Position numbers and translations under genes: made by a program. A stretch of DNA of 64,000 bases from Oxalobacteraceae bacterium UBA6018 (GTDB taxonomy: Bacteria; Pseudomonadota; Gammaproteobacteria; Burkholderiales; Burkholderiaceae_D). Shown here one piece after another: positions 10,915 through 18,929 of this stretch (positions within the stretch are counted from its first letter, which is position 1; each line of letters starts with the position of its first letter). The notes beneath the pieces were generated by a model, which was given only the letters and a program-made list of their open reading frames with translations, ran no database searches and had not been told where the DNA came from. The stretch spans positions 3,367-67,366 of the forward strand of contig DIZW01000036.1 of assembly GCA_002428015.1 (NCBI GenBank). Reading direction: 5' to 3'.

Positions 10915-12042
10915 TCAGGCCGGCGCTGGCGCGGCGCGCGGCGCCAGCGACCGCCCAAGGCGGCGTCCCAGCGCGATCCCTGGCAATTCGATCCAACGGT
11001 AGGTCAACGCGGACAGTGCCAGCGTGGCGGTCAGCGTCGCGGCCAGCATCATGAGCGCGAACTGCGGCTTGCCCGACGGTGGCGCCAGTGCCAGCACGGT
11101 CTGCTGGGCCAGGTAGAACACCAGCATGTGGAGCAGGTACACCGAGTACGAGACCTTGCCCATCCATTGCAGCGGTGGCAGATGCAGGAAGGCGAGCACC
11201 GCGCGCCCCACCACGCCCTCGCGGCCACGCCGTGCCGCGACGACCGCGTTGAGTACGACGATCCACAGCGTCAGCGATATCACCCGCGCCGAGAAGCTGT
11301 ACACCAGCGCGATCGCGGCCACGGCCAGCAAGTCCAGCAGGGAGGCGTCGGCACCAAGGCGCGGGCTGTGCTTCCAGGCGTAATACGAGACGATGCCGAT
11401 GATGAAAAAACCGGCCTGGCGCACCGCGAAGCCTTCGCCGCCGTAGTTCAGCGAGCGCAGCGCGCACAGCCCGAGCAGCACGGCGCACAGGGCCTTGCGG
11501 CGGCGCGTGGCCACCAGCGCGAACAGCAGCGGCGCGACCAGGTAGAACTGCCACTCCACCGAAATGCTCCAGGCCTGGCCGATGATGGCGTACTCACTGG
11601 CCGGCAAGAGCGCGTCGCTGATGGCGCCGTGCAGCATGGTGAGGTGGGCCAGCAGATGTTGCGGCAGCTGCCGGATCGCGTCGGCGTGCAGCGCGGCGTC
11701 GGCGCTGATCGCCTTGCCGGCAAACGGCGAGGCGTGGATCAGGTTCAGCTGCCATTGCAGGGTGAGCGCGGCCACCGCCAGCACGGCCAGGTACATCGGC
11801 GCCAGGCGGAACCAGCGCCCCACGATGAACTGGCGGTAGGAGAGGCTCTGGTTGTCGAGCAAGAAGAAGATCACGAAACCGGACAGGATGATGAACACGT
11901 CGACCGCCTGGCCAGGGTCGGCCAGCAGGGCGAACAGCCCGAAGTCGCCGGGACCATAGCCGACATGCTTGAAAGTGTGCCCGACGACGACCCACAAGGC
12001 CATCAGGCCGCGGATCGATTCGAGCGCTGGAATGCGGTTCAT
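10915..12042 (-). CDS. acyltransferase family 3 (OafA/YrhL-like) membrane protein
   Basis: The start MNRIPALESIRGLMALWVVV is diagnostic of acyltransferase family 3, with ESIRG and a catalytic-type His (VVVGH) in the first helix. About ten transmembrane helices follow. The family O-acylates extracytoplasmic sugars such as lipopolysaccharide or exopolysaccharide. ATG 12042 is preferred over ATG 12054 because AAGGA is spaced correctly for it. It has no glycan genes beside it, so its substrate cannot be guessed, although the 3-7 kb polysaccharide locus is a candidate. Confidence 0.88.
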   Translation of the reverse strand: MNRIPALESIRGLMALWVVVGHTFKHVGYGPGDFGLFALLADPGQAVDVFIILSGFVIFFLLDNQSLSYRQFIVGRWFRLAPMYLAVLAVAALTLQWQLNLIHASPFAGKAISADAALHADAIRQLPQHLLAHLTMLHGAISDALLPASEYAIIGQAWSISVEWQFYLVAPLLFALVATRRRKALCAVLLGLCALRSLNYGGEGFAVRQAGFFIIGIVSYYAWKHSPRLGADASLLDLLAVAAIALVYSFSARVISLTLWIVVLNAVVAARRGREGVVGRAVLAFLHLPPLQWMGKVSYSVYLLHMLVFYLAQQTVLALAPPSGKPQFALMMLAATLTATLALSALTYRWIELPGIALGRRLGRSLAPRAAPAPA

Positions 12043-12232
12043 GGTGTCCTTCATTACTCATCAGCTTATGTTGGCGCAATGGTAACCGATCCGCCCGAAA
12101 ACCGAGCCCACACTCTAGGAAAAGCGGGCCGTCCCTCGCGCCCGCGGCACCCGGGCCTGGGTGGCTTTGTGTAGAATCGACCGATCGCCCGCGCGCGCAG
12201 GCCGCCCGCCCCACCTTTTTGAAAGTTTGCTT

Positions 12233-13354
12233 ATGAAACAAGTCGTTATCAGCGGCACCGGCCTGTACACCCCGCCGCACGCGATCTCGAACGAGGAGCT
12301 GGTGGCCGCCTTCCACGCCTACGCCGCCCAGTTCAACACCGCCCATGCGGACGCCATCGCGGCCGGCGCCGTGGCGCCGCTCGAAGCGTCCAGCGCAGCG
12401 TTTATCGAGAAAGCCTCCGGCATCCAGTCGCGCTACGTAATGGAGAAATCCGGCATCCTCGACCCGCAGCGGATGGCGCCGCGCATCGCCGAGCGCGCCG
12501 ACGACGCGCTCTCGCTGCAGGCCGAGATGTGCGTGGCGGCCGCGCGCGACGCGCTGCGCCGGGCCGACCGCGTCCCGGCCGACATCGACATGGTGCTGGT
12601 CGCCTGCAGCAACCTGCAGCGCGCCTACCCGGCCATGGCGGTCGAGGTGCAGGACGCGCTCGGCATCGACGGCTACGGCTTCGATATGAACGTGGCCTGC
12701 TCCTCGGCCACCTTCGCCATCCAGACGGCGGCGGCGGCGGTGCAAAGCGGGCAGGCGCGCACGGTCCTGGTGCTCAACCCCGAGATCACCAGCGGCCACT
12801 TGAACTACCGCGACCGCGACAGCCATTTCATTTTCGGCGACGCCTGCACCGCGATGGTGGTCGAGGCGCGCGACACGGCCGTCGGCGCCCACCAGTTCGC
12901 CATCGTGGAGACGCGCCTGAAAACCCGCTTCTCGAACAACATCCGCAACAATTTCGGCTTCATGAACCGCTTCGACGAGGCCGGCGTGGGCCAGCCGGAC
13001 AAGCTGTTCCGCCAGCAGGGCCGCAAGGTGTTCAAGGAAGTGTGCCCGATGGCCGCGGCGATGATAGGCGACACGGTGGCCCACGCCGGGCTCGCGCTCG
13101 GTCAGGTGGCGCGCTTCTGGCTGCACCAGGCCAACCTCGGCATGAATCTCCTGATCATGCGCACCCTGCTCGGGCGCGAAGCGGAGCCGGGCGAGGCGCC
13201 CGTGATCCTGGACCGCTACGCCAACACCTCGTCGGCCGGGTCCATCATCGCCTTCCACCTGCACCATGCCGACCTGGCGCCCGGGGCCTATGGGGTGATC
13301 TGCTCGTTCGGCGCCGGCTACTCGATCGGCTGCGTGGTGCTGCGCAAGCTGTAA
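12233..13354 (+). CDS. beta-ketoacyl-ACP synthase III-like enzyme (PA3286 type)
   Basis: The protein is 373 aa. The catalytic triad of FabH-type condensing enzymes is present: Cys156 in NVACSSATF, His298 in WLHQANLGMN and Asn331 in YANTSSAGS. Several segments (VVISGTGLYTPP, SSAAFIEKASGI, NNIRNNFGF, RDRDSHFIFGDA) match my recollection of the longer FabH homologues exemplified by Pseudomonas PA3286, which uses octanoyl-CoA to shunt beta-oxidation products into fatty acid synthesis. The gene stands alone, not in a fab cluster, which fits such a side role. Its substrate is inferred. Confidence 0.85.
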   Translation: MKQVVISGTGLYTPPHAISNEELVAAFHAYAAQFNTAHADAIAAGAVAPLEASSAAFIEKASGIQSRYVMEKSGILDPQRMAPRIAERADDALSLQAEMCVAAARDALRRADRVPADIDMVLVACSNLQRAYPAMAVEVQDALGIDGYGFDMNVACSSATFAIQTAAAAVQSGQARTVLVLNPEITSGHLNYRDRDSHFIFGDACTAMVVEARDTAVGAHQFAIVETRLKTRFSNNIRNNFGFMNRFDEAGVGQPDKLFRQQGRKVFKEVCPMAAAMIGDTVAHAGLALGQVARFWLHQANLGMNLLIMRTLLGREAEPGEAPVILDRYANTSSAGSIIAFHLHHADLAPGAYGVICSFGAGYSIGCVVLRKL

Positions 13355-13442
13355 GGACGGCGCGGCGGGCGCGCGTCCCACCCGCGCGCACGGTTGGGCG
13401 GGTTCGCTTGTCAGGGGGCGGGCTTTCCCGTAGGCTAGGGCT

Positions 13443-13997
13443 ATGGTCGCCCGTCTACTGTTTTCCCTGCTGTTCTGCCTCGCCCTGCCCGCCCTGGCGC
13501 AGGTGCCCAAACTCGAGGTCAGCGTCAAGCGCGAGAGCGTGGACGGGGAGCATGAGTTCGAGGTGTCCGCCAGCGGCACCGTGCAGGCGAACCAGGCCGT
13601 GGTGTGGAAGATCCTGACCGCCTACGAGCGCATGCCCGAGTTCGTGCCCGACATGCAGAGCGCCAAGGTGTTGGCGCGCAACGGCAACCGCGTGCTGCTC
13701 GAGCAGTATGGCCAGGCCCACTTCCTGTTTTTCACGCGCCACATCCACCTGATCGTCAACGTGAGCGAGGAGCCGATGTCGAGGATCGATATCGTCCTGG
13801 TCGACGGCGACATGAAGGTCTACCACTGCCGCTGGGAGTTGAGCACCCTGCCCGACAACGGCGGCACCCGCATCGTGTACACCGGAACGATGGTGCCGCG
13901 CTTCTACGTGCCCGGCATCCTTGGTACCAACTTCGTGCGCGCCGACATCGAGCGCATGATGGCCGCCGTGCTGGCGCGCATCGACCAGCCGGGCTAA
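13443..13997 (+). CDS. secreted SRPBCC/Coq10-like cyclase-dehydrase family protein
   Basis: The protein is 184 aa with a clear Sec signal (VARLLFSLLFCLALPALAQ). The pattern VWKILTAYERMPEFVPDMQSAKVL is typical of polyketide cyclase/dehydrase (START-like) domains, which form a hydrophobic ligand pocket. A periplasmic lipid- or ligand-binding role is likely but not specific. The stop abuts the stop of the convergent gene at 13998. Confidence 0.75.
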   Translation: MVARLLFSLLFCLALPALAQVPKLEVSVKRESVDGEHEFEVSASGTVQANQAVVWKILTAYERMPEFVPDMQSAKVLARNGNRVLLEQYGQAHFLFFTRHIHLIVNVSEEPMSRIDIVLVDGDMKVYHCRWELSTLPDNGGTRIVYTGTMVPRFYVPGILGTNFVRADIERMMAAVLARIDQPG

Positions 13998-14453
13998 TCA
14001 GGCCGGGTAGCTCTCGCGGTCGCGCAGTTCGGCGAACTGCTCGATGCTGCCGATCTTCACCACCACCGGATTCAGGCTCAGCTGGGGCGCCATGGCGCGC
14101 CAGGCGAACTGCCACTCGCGCTCGTGGGCCTCGGCCACGGTCTTGGTGAAGGCGGCGCCCAGGGCCGCGCGCGCGCCGTACTCGACGGCGCCGTCGATCC
14201 CGGCCCAGCTCGGCAAGGCGCGCTGCACGGCGCGGTGCAGGCGCTCGCCGAATTCCTCGGTGTTGTGGATGATCAGGCAGGCGTCGGCCGGGCCGAACTG
14301 GTCGAACAGCGCTTTATCCCAGGCTTGGGAAAACGACAGGGTCAGGCAGCGGTTGGCCGGCACCAGGCGGAACTGGCCGGCCGTCAGCGATTGTTCCAGT
14401 TCGGCCCGCGGCGCGTAGCGATACAGTGTCGGAGGGCGTTGATAGTCATGCAT
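13998..14453 (-). CDS. conserved hypothetical protein, 151 aa
   Basis: I do not recognise the family. The protein starts MHDYQRPPTLYRYAPRAELE and has no signal peptide or membrane segment, so it looks cytoplasmic and mixed alpha/beta. The frame stays open far upstream, but that part is the shadow of the DUF2721 gene. ATG 14453 is the first plausible start after that gene ends. It lies 26 bp downstream of the DUF2721 gene and is probably co-transcribed with it. Confidence 0.7.
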   Translation of the reverse strand: MHDYQRPPTLYRYAPRAELEQSLTAGQFRLVPANRCLTLSFSQAWDKALFDQFGPADACLIIHNTEEFGERLHRAVQRALPSWAGIDGAVEYGARAALGAAFTKTVAEAHEREWQFAWRAMAPQLSLNPVVVKIGSIEQFAELRDRESYPA

Positions 14454-14479
14454 AAATAGCTCGGTAATGTCAGTCTGTT

Positions 14480-14941
14480 CTAGTAGGCGTCGGTCGACTT
14501 GCCGCGGAACGTGGGTTGATGGTGGCGAAAGCGCAGGCGCCGCGAGGCGATGAAGATTTCGCGCAGCAGGCACACGAAGCTGCCGATCAGGGAAACCATG
14601 GCCAGCACGAAGCCGCCCGCGATGTATTTGTCCAGCGGCAGGTTGGTGGTGTCGCCCAGGAACAGCATCGCGATGACCAGGCAGATCAGCAGGCCGCAGC
14701 TGGTCGACAGCGTGATCGCGTAGTTGATCAGGTGGGTGCGCTGGTACAGCACCTGCAGCTCGTCCATGTAGGCGTCGTTGTGGCCCACGTCGAGCCGGTC
14801 CTCGAGCACGCGGGTGCGGTCGATGATGCGCGCCAGGCGGTTGGTCAGCACCGTCAGCTTGGTGCCCACACCGGTGAGCAGGAACACCGGGGCGATCGCC
14901 AGCTGGATCATATGGCCGATATCGGTGATCTGGATATTCAT
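14480..14941 (-). CDS. DUF2721 membrane protein
   Basis: The protein is 153 aa and starts MNIQITDIGHMIQLAIAPVF. A first hydrophobic segment is followed by TNRLARIIDRTRVLEDR, then two further membrane helices and a basic C-terminal tail. This is the layout of DUF2721 proteins, small inner-membrane proteins of unknown function. The start at 14941 is chosen over a longer frame to 15037 because the extra residues are Cys/Arg-rich and unlike the family. Confidence 0.8.
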   Translation of the reverse strand: MNIQITDIGHMIQLAIAPVFLLTGVGTKLTVLTNRLARIIDRTRVLEDRLDVGHNDAYMDELQVLYQRTHLINYAITLSTSCGLLICLVIAMLFLGDTTNLPLDKYIAGGFVLAMVSLIGSFVCLLREIFIASRRLRFRHHQPTFRGKSTDAY

Positions 14942-14996
14942 GCAAGCGCGGACACAGGTTGTGGGAAAGTTGCCGCTAGTGTAGCAGCCCGGCCGC

Positions 14997-15953
14997 CTAA
15001 TCGAAGCTACGCGCGCGTTTGAATTGCTCCGTGGCATTAACGAGGGCGGCCGAGATGCCCGCCTCCAGCGCGCCGTGGCCGGCGTCGGGGATCATTTTCA
15101 GCAGCGAGCCGGGCCAGGCCTGGTGCAGCCGGTAGGCCGACAGCGGCGGGCACACCATGTCGTAGCGGCCCTGCACGATCACGGCCGGCAGATGGGCCAC
15201 GCGGCCGATGTCGCGCAGCAGCTGGCCGTCCTCGAAGAAGCCCAGGTTGGCCATGTAGTGCGACTCGAGCCGGCCCACGCCCAGGTCGAGCGTGTCGGAA
15301 CTGATCTCGTCCGGCTGGGGCAGCAGGAACACGCGCCGGCCTTCGAAGCGGCTCCAGGCGCGCGCGGCCGGCCAGTAGGCGCCCGGGTCGTCCGACAGCA
15401 TGCGCGCGGCGTAGGCGCGCAGCAGGTCGCCGCGCTCGGCGGGCGGGATCGGGGCCACGAATTCATCGTACAGCTCGGGATGGAACCACTGCATGCCGTG
15501 CAGGAACCAGTCGATCTCGGCCGCCGTGCACAGGAATATGCCGCGCAGCACGAAGCCGAGGCAACGGTCCGGATGGGCCTGGCCGTACGCCAGCGCCAGG
15601 GTCGAGCCCCACGAGCCGCCGAACACCAGCCATTGCTCGACGCCGAACTTGATGCGCAGCGTTTCGATGTCCGCCACCAGCAGCTGGGTGGTGTTGTTGC
15701 GCCACTCGCCCAGCGGGGTCGACTTGCCGGCGCCGCGCTGGTCGAACAGGATCACGCAGTAGTGGCGCGGATCGAAGAAGCGCCGGTGCTGGGGCGACAG
15801 GCCGGCGCCGGGGCCGCCGTGGAGGAACAGCACCGGAATGCCGTCGGGGTTGCCGACCTCCTCCCAGTAAATGGTGTGGATGGCGTCGACTTTGAGCATC
15901 CCCTGCCGGGTTGGCTGGATCGGCGGAAACAGGGATGACGGTGTCTCGGGCAT
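14997..15953 (-). CDS. pip: prolyl aminopeptidase
   Basis: The 318-aa alpha/beta hydrolase of family S33 removes N-terminal proline from peptides in the cytoplasm. The oxyanion segment HGGPGAG, then FDQRGAGKSTP and the nucleophile elbow GGSWGS are all as in proline iminopeptidases. The catalytic Asp and His lie in the C-terminal part (GRYDMVCP and DAGHGA). Length is normal. It is the downstream neighbour of the amino-acid deaminase gene on the same strand. Confidence 0.95.
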   Translation of the reverse strand: MPETPSSLFPPIQPTRQGMLKVDAIHTIYWEEVGNPDGIPVLFLHGGPGAGLSPQHRRFFDPRHYCVILFDQRGAGKSTPLGEWRNNTTQLLVADIETLRIKFGVEQWLVFGGSWGSTLALAYGQAHPDRCLGFVLRGIFLCTAAEIDWFLHGMQWFHPELYDEFVAPIPPAERGDLLRAYAARMLSDDPGAYWPAARAWSRFEGRRVFLLPQPDEISSDTLDLGVGRLESHYMANLGFFEDGQLLRDIGRVAHLPAVIVQGRYDMVCPPLSAYRLHQAWPGSLLKMIPDAGHGALEAGISAALVNATEQFKRARSFD

Positions 15954-15993
15954 GGCGAACCTTATCGTGGTCGTTTGCCTTGATTGTAGCGCA

Positions 15994-17313
15994 CTAGAAG
16001 GCGGTATTGATGGCGTAGCGCACGCCGTAGCCGTCGTCCACGGCCAGCAGCAGCGGCCACTTGTCGAAGGTGGTGCAGGGATGCGAGATGCCGCAGCCGA
16101 CCAGGTCGCCCACGGCCAGCGGGTGGGCCGGCGGCAGCTTCAGGTAGGCGTGCTGGTCGTTCATCTTGACGATCAGCGCGTCCGGCGGCAGCGCCTGCGG
16201 CATGCCCGGCCCGGGGCGGTGCCAGGCCAGGGCCAGCGGCAGCTCGACGTCGTAGGAGGCGTCGCGCTTGCCCATGCCGAGGATGGCCAGCTCCGGCTCG
16301 GGGCGCGACAGCACCACGCTCCACACCTCCAGCGCCGCGCGCAGGCCGCCCTGTTCCGGCACGCCCTCGCGCGCGTTCAACTCGCCGATCAGGCGCCGGT
16401 ACAGGCCATGGTCGCAGGTCAGGTAGCAGCCGCTGCGCAGGATCGCCTGCACCGGGCGGGTGGTGGGGCCGATCCCGGCCAGGCCGCGCGCCACCAAATC
16501 GAAGTAGGACGACCCGCCGGCCGACAGCAAGATGGTGTCGGCGCCGAACAGGCCTTCGGCGTCGGCACGCCGCACCAGCTCGGCCAACTGGGCCAGGAAG
16601 GCGTCCACCGCCGCCAGGTCGGCGTCGCGGTCGGACGAGACCAGCAGGCCCTCGTAGCCCTCGAAGCCGGCCAGCTGCAAGCCCGGCGTGGCGGCGATGG
16701 TGCGCGCCAGCGCCAGCGCCTGGTCCATGCCGCGGCAGCCGGCGCGCTTGCCGGCGATGCCCAGTTCGACCAGCAGCGGCAGCGGCCGCGCCAGCGGGTG
16801 CGCCTCCAGCGCCTGCGCCAGGAGCGCCACGCCGGCCGCCGAATCGGCCAGCGCCACGCAGGAGAAATCCGGGTCGCCGTGCAGCAGCGCCAGCACGGCC
16901 TGGATGTCGGCGCGCGCCACCAGCTCATTGGCCAGCAGCACCCGGCGCACGCCGAAGCGGTGCGCGGTCTGGACCTGGGCGACGGTGGCCAGGGTCATGC
17001 CCCAGGCGCCGTTGGCGAGCTGGGCGCCGAACAGCTGCGGGCTCATGGTGGTCTTGCCGTGCGGCGCCAGCAGCGCGCCGTGGCGCGCGCAAAAGTCGCG
17101 CATCCAGTCCAGGTTGTGGCGCAGCGCCGAATCCTTGAGCACGGCCACCGGCAGCCCGGTGTCACCGCGCAGCACGTTCCAGCCCTGCACCGCGATGGCG
17201 CCCTGGCGCAGCGGCTCCGTGATCGGCAAGCCCTTGGTGCCGGGCTGGAGCAGCTGCTCGTCCAGGCTCGACAGGCTCAGGCCGCCCTTAGGAAGCGTAG
17301 ACATGGAAGCCAT
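15994..17313 (-). CDS. PLP-dependent amino-acid deaminase (D-serine dehydratase-like fold)
   Basis: The protein is about 439 aa. The alanine-racemase-type N-terminal barrel carries the PLP lysine in PHGKTTMSPQ. The C-terminal beta domain contains SHPCTTFDKW, whose His-x-Cys matches the zinc ligands of eukaryotic-type D-serine dehydratase and D-threonine aldolase. It probably eliminates or cleaves a D-hydroxy amino acid. The start at 17313 has AAGGCG upstream, and ATG 17304 is the alternative. Its 5' end overlaps the DUF1993 gene by about 25 bp, so the two are translationally linked. Confidence 0.85.
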   Translation of the reverse strand: MASMSTLPKGGLSLSSLDEQLLQPGTKGLPITEPLRQGAIAVQGWNVLRGDTGLPVAVLKDSALRHNLDWMRDFCARHGALLAPHGKTTMSPQLFGAQLANGAWGMTLATVAQVQTAHRFGVRRVLLANELVARADIQAVLALLHGDPDFSCVALADSAAGVALLAQALEAHPLARPLPLLVELGIAGKRAGCRGMDQALALARTIAATPGLQLAGFEGYEGLLVSSDRDADLAAVDAFLAQLAELVRRADAEGLFGADTILLSAGGSSYFDLVARGLAGIGPTTRPVQAILRSGCYLTCDHGLYRRLIGELNAREGVPEQGGLRAALEVWSVVLSRPEPELAILGMGKRDASYDVELPLALAWHRPGPGMPQALPPDALIVKMNDQHAYLKLPPAHPLAVGDLVGCGISHPCTTFDKWPLLLAVDDGYGVRYAINTAF

Positions 17314-17794
17314 CGAAATCGCCTTTTCCGATCGGCAGGCCGGCCTGGCGCAGGATCGCGTAGGCGGTGCTGACGTGGAAGAAAAAATTCGGCAGCGCAT
17401 ACTCGCACAGGAAGCGCCGCCCCGGCAGGGTGAACTCGGCCTGGCCGGCGCGCTCGCCGATGTTGCGCTCGGCCGCGCTGGCGAAGTCGGCCGGGCGCAG
17501 GCTGTCGAGAAAGGCCAGCGCGTCGTCGATGTGGGCGCGCAGCCCGGCGTAGGTCGGCACGCAGGGGCTGACGCGGCGCGCGCTGCCGGCCAGCGGCGCG
17601 CAGCAGCGCACCGCGAAGTTGGCGGCGATCTCGACCTGGGTGGCCAGGTCGCACATGGTCGGCGCCAGGCGCGCCGCCAGCAGGGTGGCCGCGTCGGGAT
17701 GGGTGGCGGCCAGCGAGAGCAGGCCGCGCAGGTTCTGGAGGTAGCGGCGCAGCACCGGCACCGAGGTGTCGTACATGAAAGAATCCAAGGGCAT
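17288..17794 (-). CDS. DUF1993 family protein (DinB-like)
   Basis: The protein is 168 aa, with MYDTSVPVLRRYLQNLRGLL at the N terminus and LPNFFFHVSTAYAILRQAG near the C terminus. Both are hallmarks of DUF1993, a four-helix bundle of the DinB/YfiT type with unknown function. The start at 17794 is chosen because GAGG precedes it, and ATG 17776 is possible. It overlaps the deaminase gene and follows, 25 bp downstream, the remains of an AAA ATPase gene. Confidence 0.85.
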   Translation of the reverse strand: MPLDSFMYDTSVPVLRRYLQNLRGLLSLAATHPDAATLLAARLAPTMCDLATQVEIAANFAVRCCAPLAGSARRVSPCVPTYAGLRAHIDDALAFLDSLRPADFASAAERNIGERAGQAEFTLPGRRFLCEYALPNFFFHVSTAYAILRQAGLPIGKGDFDGFHVYAS

Positions 17795-17819
17795 TTCCTC
17801 GTTCGAGTTGGGTGATTGC

Positions 17820-18037
17820 TTAATCGTCGGCCAGCAACTGGCGCAGGCGCTGCTGACGGTGGATGAGAAAATCGCGCGTGACCGCGTCATGCTCGCTATC
17901 CTCGTAGGCGATGTCACTGACGCCGCCGTCGTCGGCTGGCGCACGGCGGGAACCGAAAACGGGTAGGCGGAGAAGTCGGTGCGGGCGTCGTCGCGCAGGG
18001 CGACATGGCGCAGGTAGGGCTTGGCGGCGAGAGACAA
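17820..18037 (-). pseudogene. internally deleted AAA/ABC-type ATPase remnant
   Basis: The minus strand has a TTG start at 18037 with AAGGAG upstream. It encodes an N terminus (SLAAKPYLRHVALRDD then FSAYPFSVPAV) that in AAA family ATPases runs straight into the Walker A region. Here it breaks off after about 30 codons. In the next frame it joins a typical C terminus of the same family (IAYEDSEHDAVTRDFL to LLADD, stop at 17820). All of the nucleotide-binding core is missing and the joint is out of frame (218 nt). I read this as one old deletion of several hundred bases. Confidence 0.7.
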
Positions 18038-18065
18038 GGGCGCTCCTTCACGATGCGTTAGCCGG

Positions 18066-18099
18066 AAAAAAAGCACTGCCCGAGGACAGTGCTTTTTTT
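18066..18099 (-). terminator. bidirectional terminator after phbB
   Basis: A 13-bp perfect stem (AAAAAAAGCACTG/CAGTGCTTTTTTT) with an 8-nt loop gives T runs on both strands. It ends the phasin-phbA-phbB transcript. Confidence 0.88.
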
Positions 18100-18137
18100 C
18101 GCTGCCGCCGCGCGCGCGTTGCGCGCGGCCACGGCGA

Positions 18138-18878
18138 TCAGGACATGTGCTGGCCGCCGTTGATGGCGATGTTGGCGCCGGTGACGAAGGCCGCCTCGTC
18201 CGACGACAGGTAAGCCACCAGGCCAGCGACTTCTTCCGGCTTGCCCAGGCGCGCCATCGGAATTTGCGGAATGATCTTGGTGTCGAGCACTTCCTTCGGA
18301 ATTTCCATGACCATCTTGGTGCCGATGTAGCCTGGCGAGATGGTGTTGACGGTCACGCCCTTGCGCGCCACTTCCAGCGCCAGCGCCTTGGTGAAGCCGT
18401 GCATGCCGGCCTTGGCCGCCGAGTAGTTGGTCTGGCCGAAGGCGCCCTTCTGGCCGTTCACCGACGAGATGTTGATGATACGGCCCCAGCCGCGCTCCAC
18501 CATGCCGTCGCACACCGGCTTGGTCATGTTGAACACGGAGTCGAGGTTGGTGGCCATGACGGCGTCCCAGTTCGGCTTGTCCATCTTCTTGAAGGTCATG
18601 TCGCGCGTGATGCCGGCGTTGTTGACCAGCACGTCGACCGGGCCGACTTCGGCCACGATCTTGGCCACGCAGGCCTGGGCCGAGTCGTAGTCCGCCACGT
18701 CGCACTCGTAGGCCTTGAAGTCGTAGCCCTGTTCCTTGGTCGCCGCCAGCCAGCCGTCGACCTTCTTGTTACCTGGCGAATAGGTCGTGACGACCTTGTA
18801 GCCCAGCGCGGCCAGCTTGAAGCACACCGCTTCGCCCAGACCGCCCATACCGCCCGTTACCAATGCTACTCGTGCCAT
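18138..18878 (-). CDS. phbB: acetoacetyl-CoA reductase
   Basis: The 246-aa short-chain dehydrogenase reduces acetoacetyl-CoA to (R)-3-hydroxybutyryl-CoA with NADPH, the second step of PHB synthesis. The cofactor loop is TGGMGGLG at the N terminus. The catalytic Ser and YSAAK motif (ISSVNGQKGAFGQTNYSAAK) is intact. NNAGITRDMTFKKM is characteristic of PhbB rather than FabG. It lies 51 bp downstream of phbA. Confidence 0.95.
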   Translation of the reverse strand: MARVALVTGGMGGLGEAVCFKLAALGYKVVTTYSPGNKKVDGWLAATKEQGYDFKAYECDVADYDSAQACVAKIVAEVGPVDVLVNNAGITRDMTFKKMDKPNWDAVMATNLDSVFNMTKPVCDGMVERGWGRIINISSVNGQKGAFGQTNYSAAKAGMHGFTKALALEVARKGVTVNTISPGYIGTKMVMEIPKEVLDTKIIPQIPMARLGKPEEVAGLVAYLSSDEAAFVTGANIAINGGQHMS

Positions 18879-18929
18879 ATTTAATACTCCTATTGTTCTG
18901 CCGTTCTGTGATGTGATGAATGGGCCGGA

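Noticed and set aside
10915..12174. Long plus-strand frame opposite the acyltransferase
   Set aside because: Low-complexity Gln/Arg/His product. The minus strand has the diagnostic ESIRG start and membrane helices.
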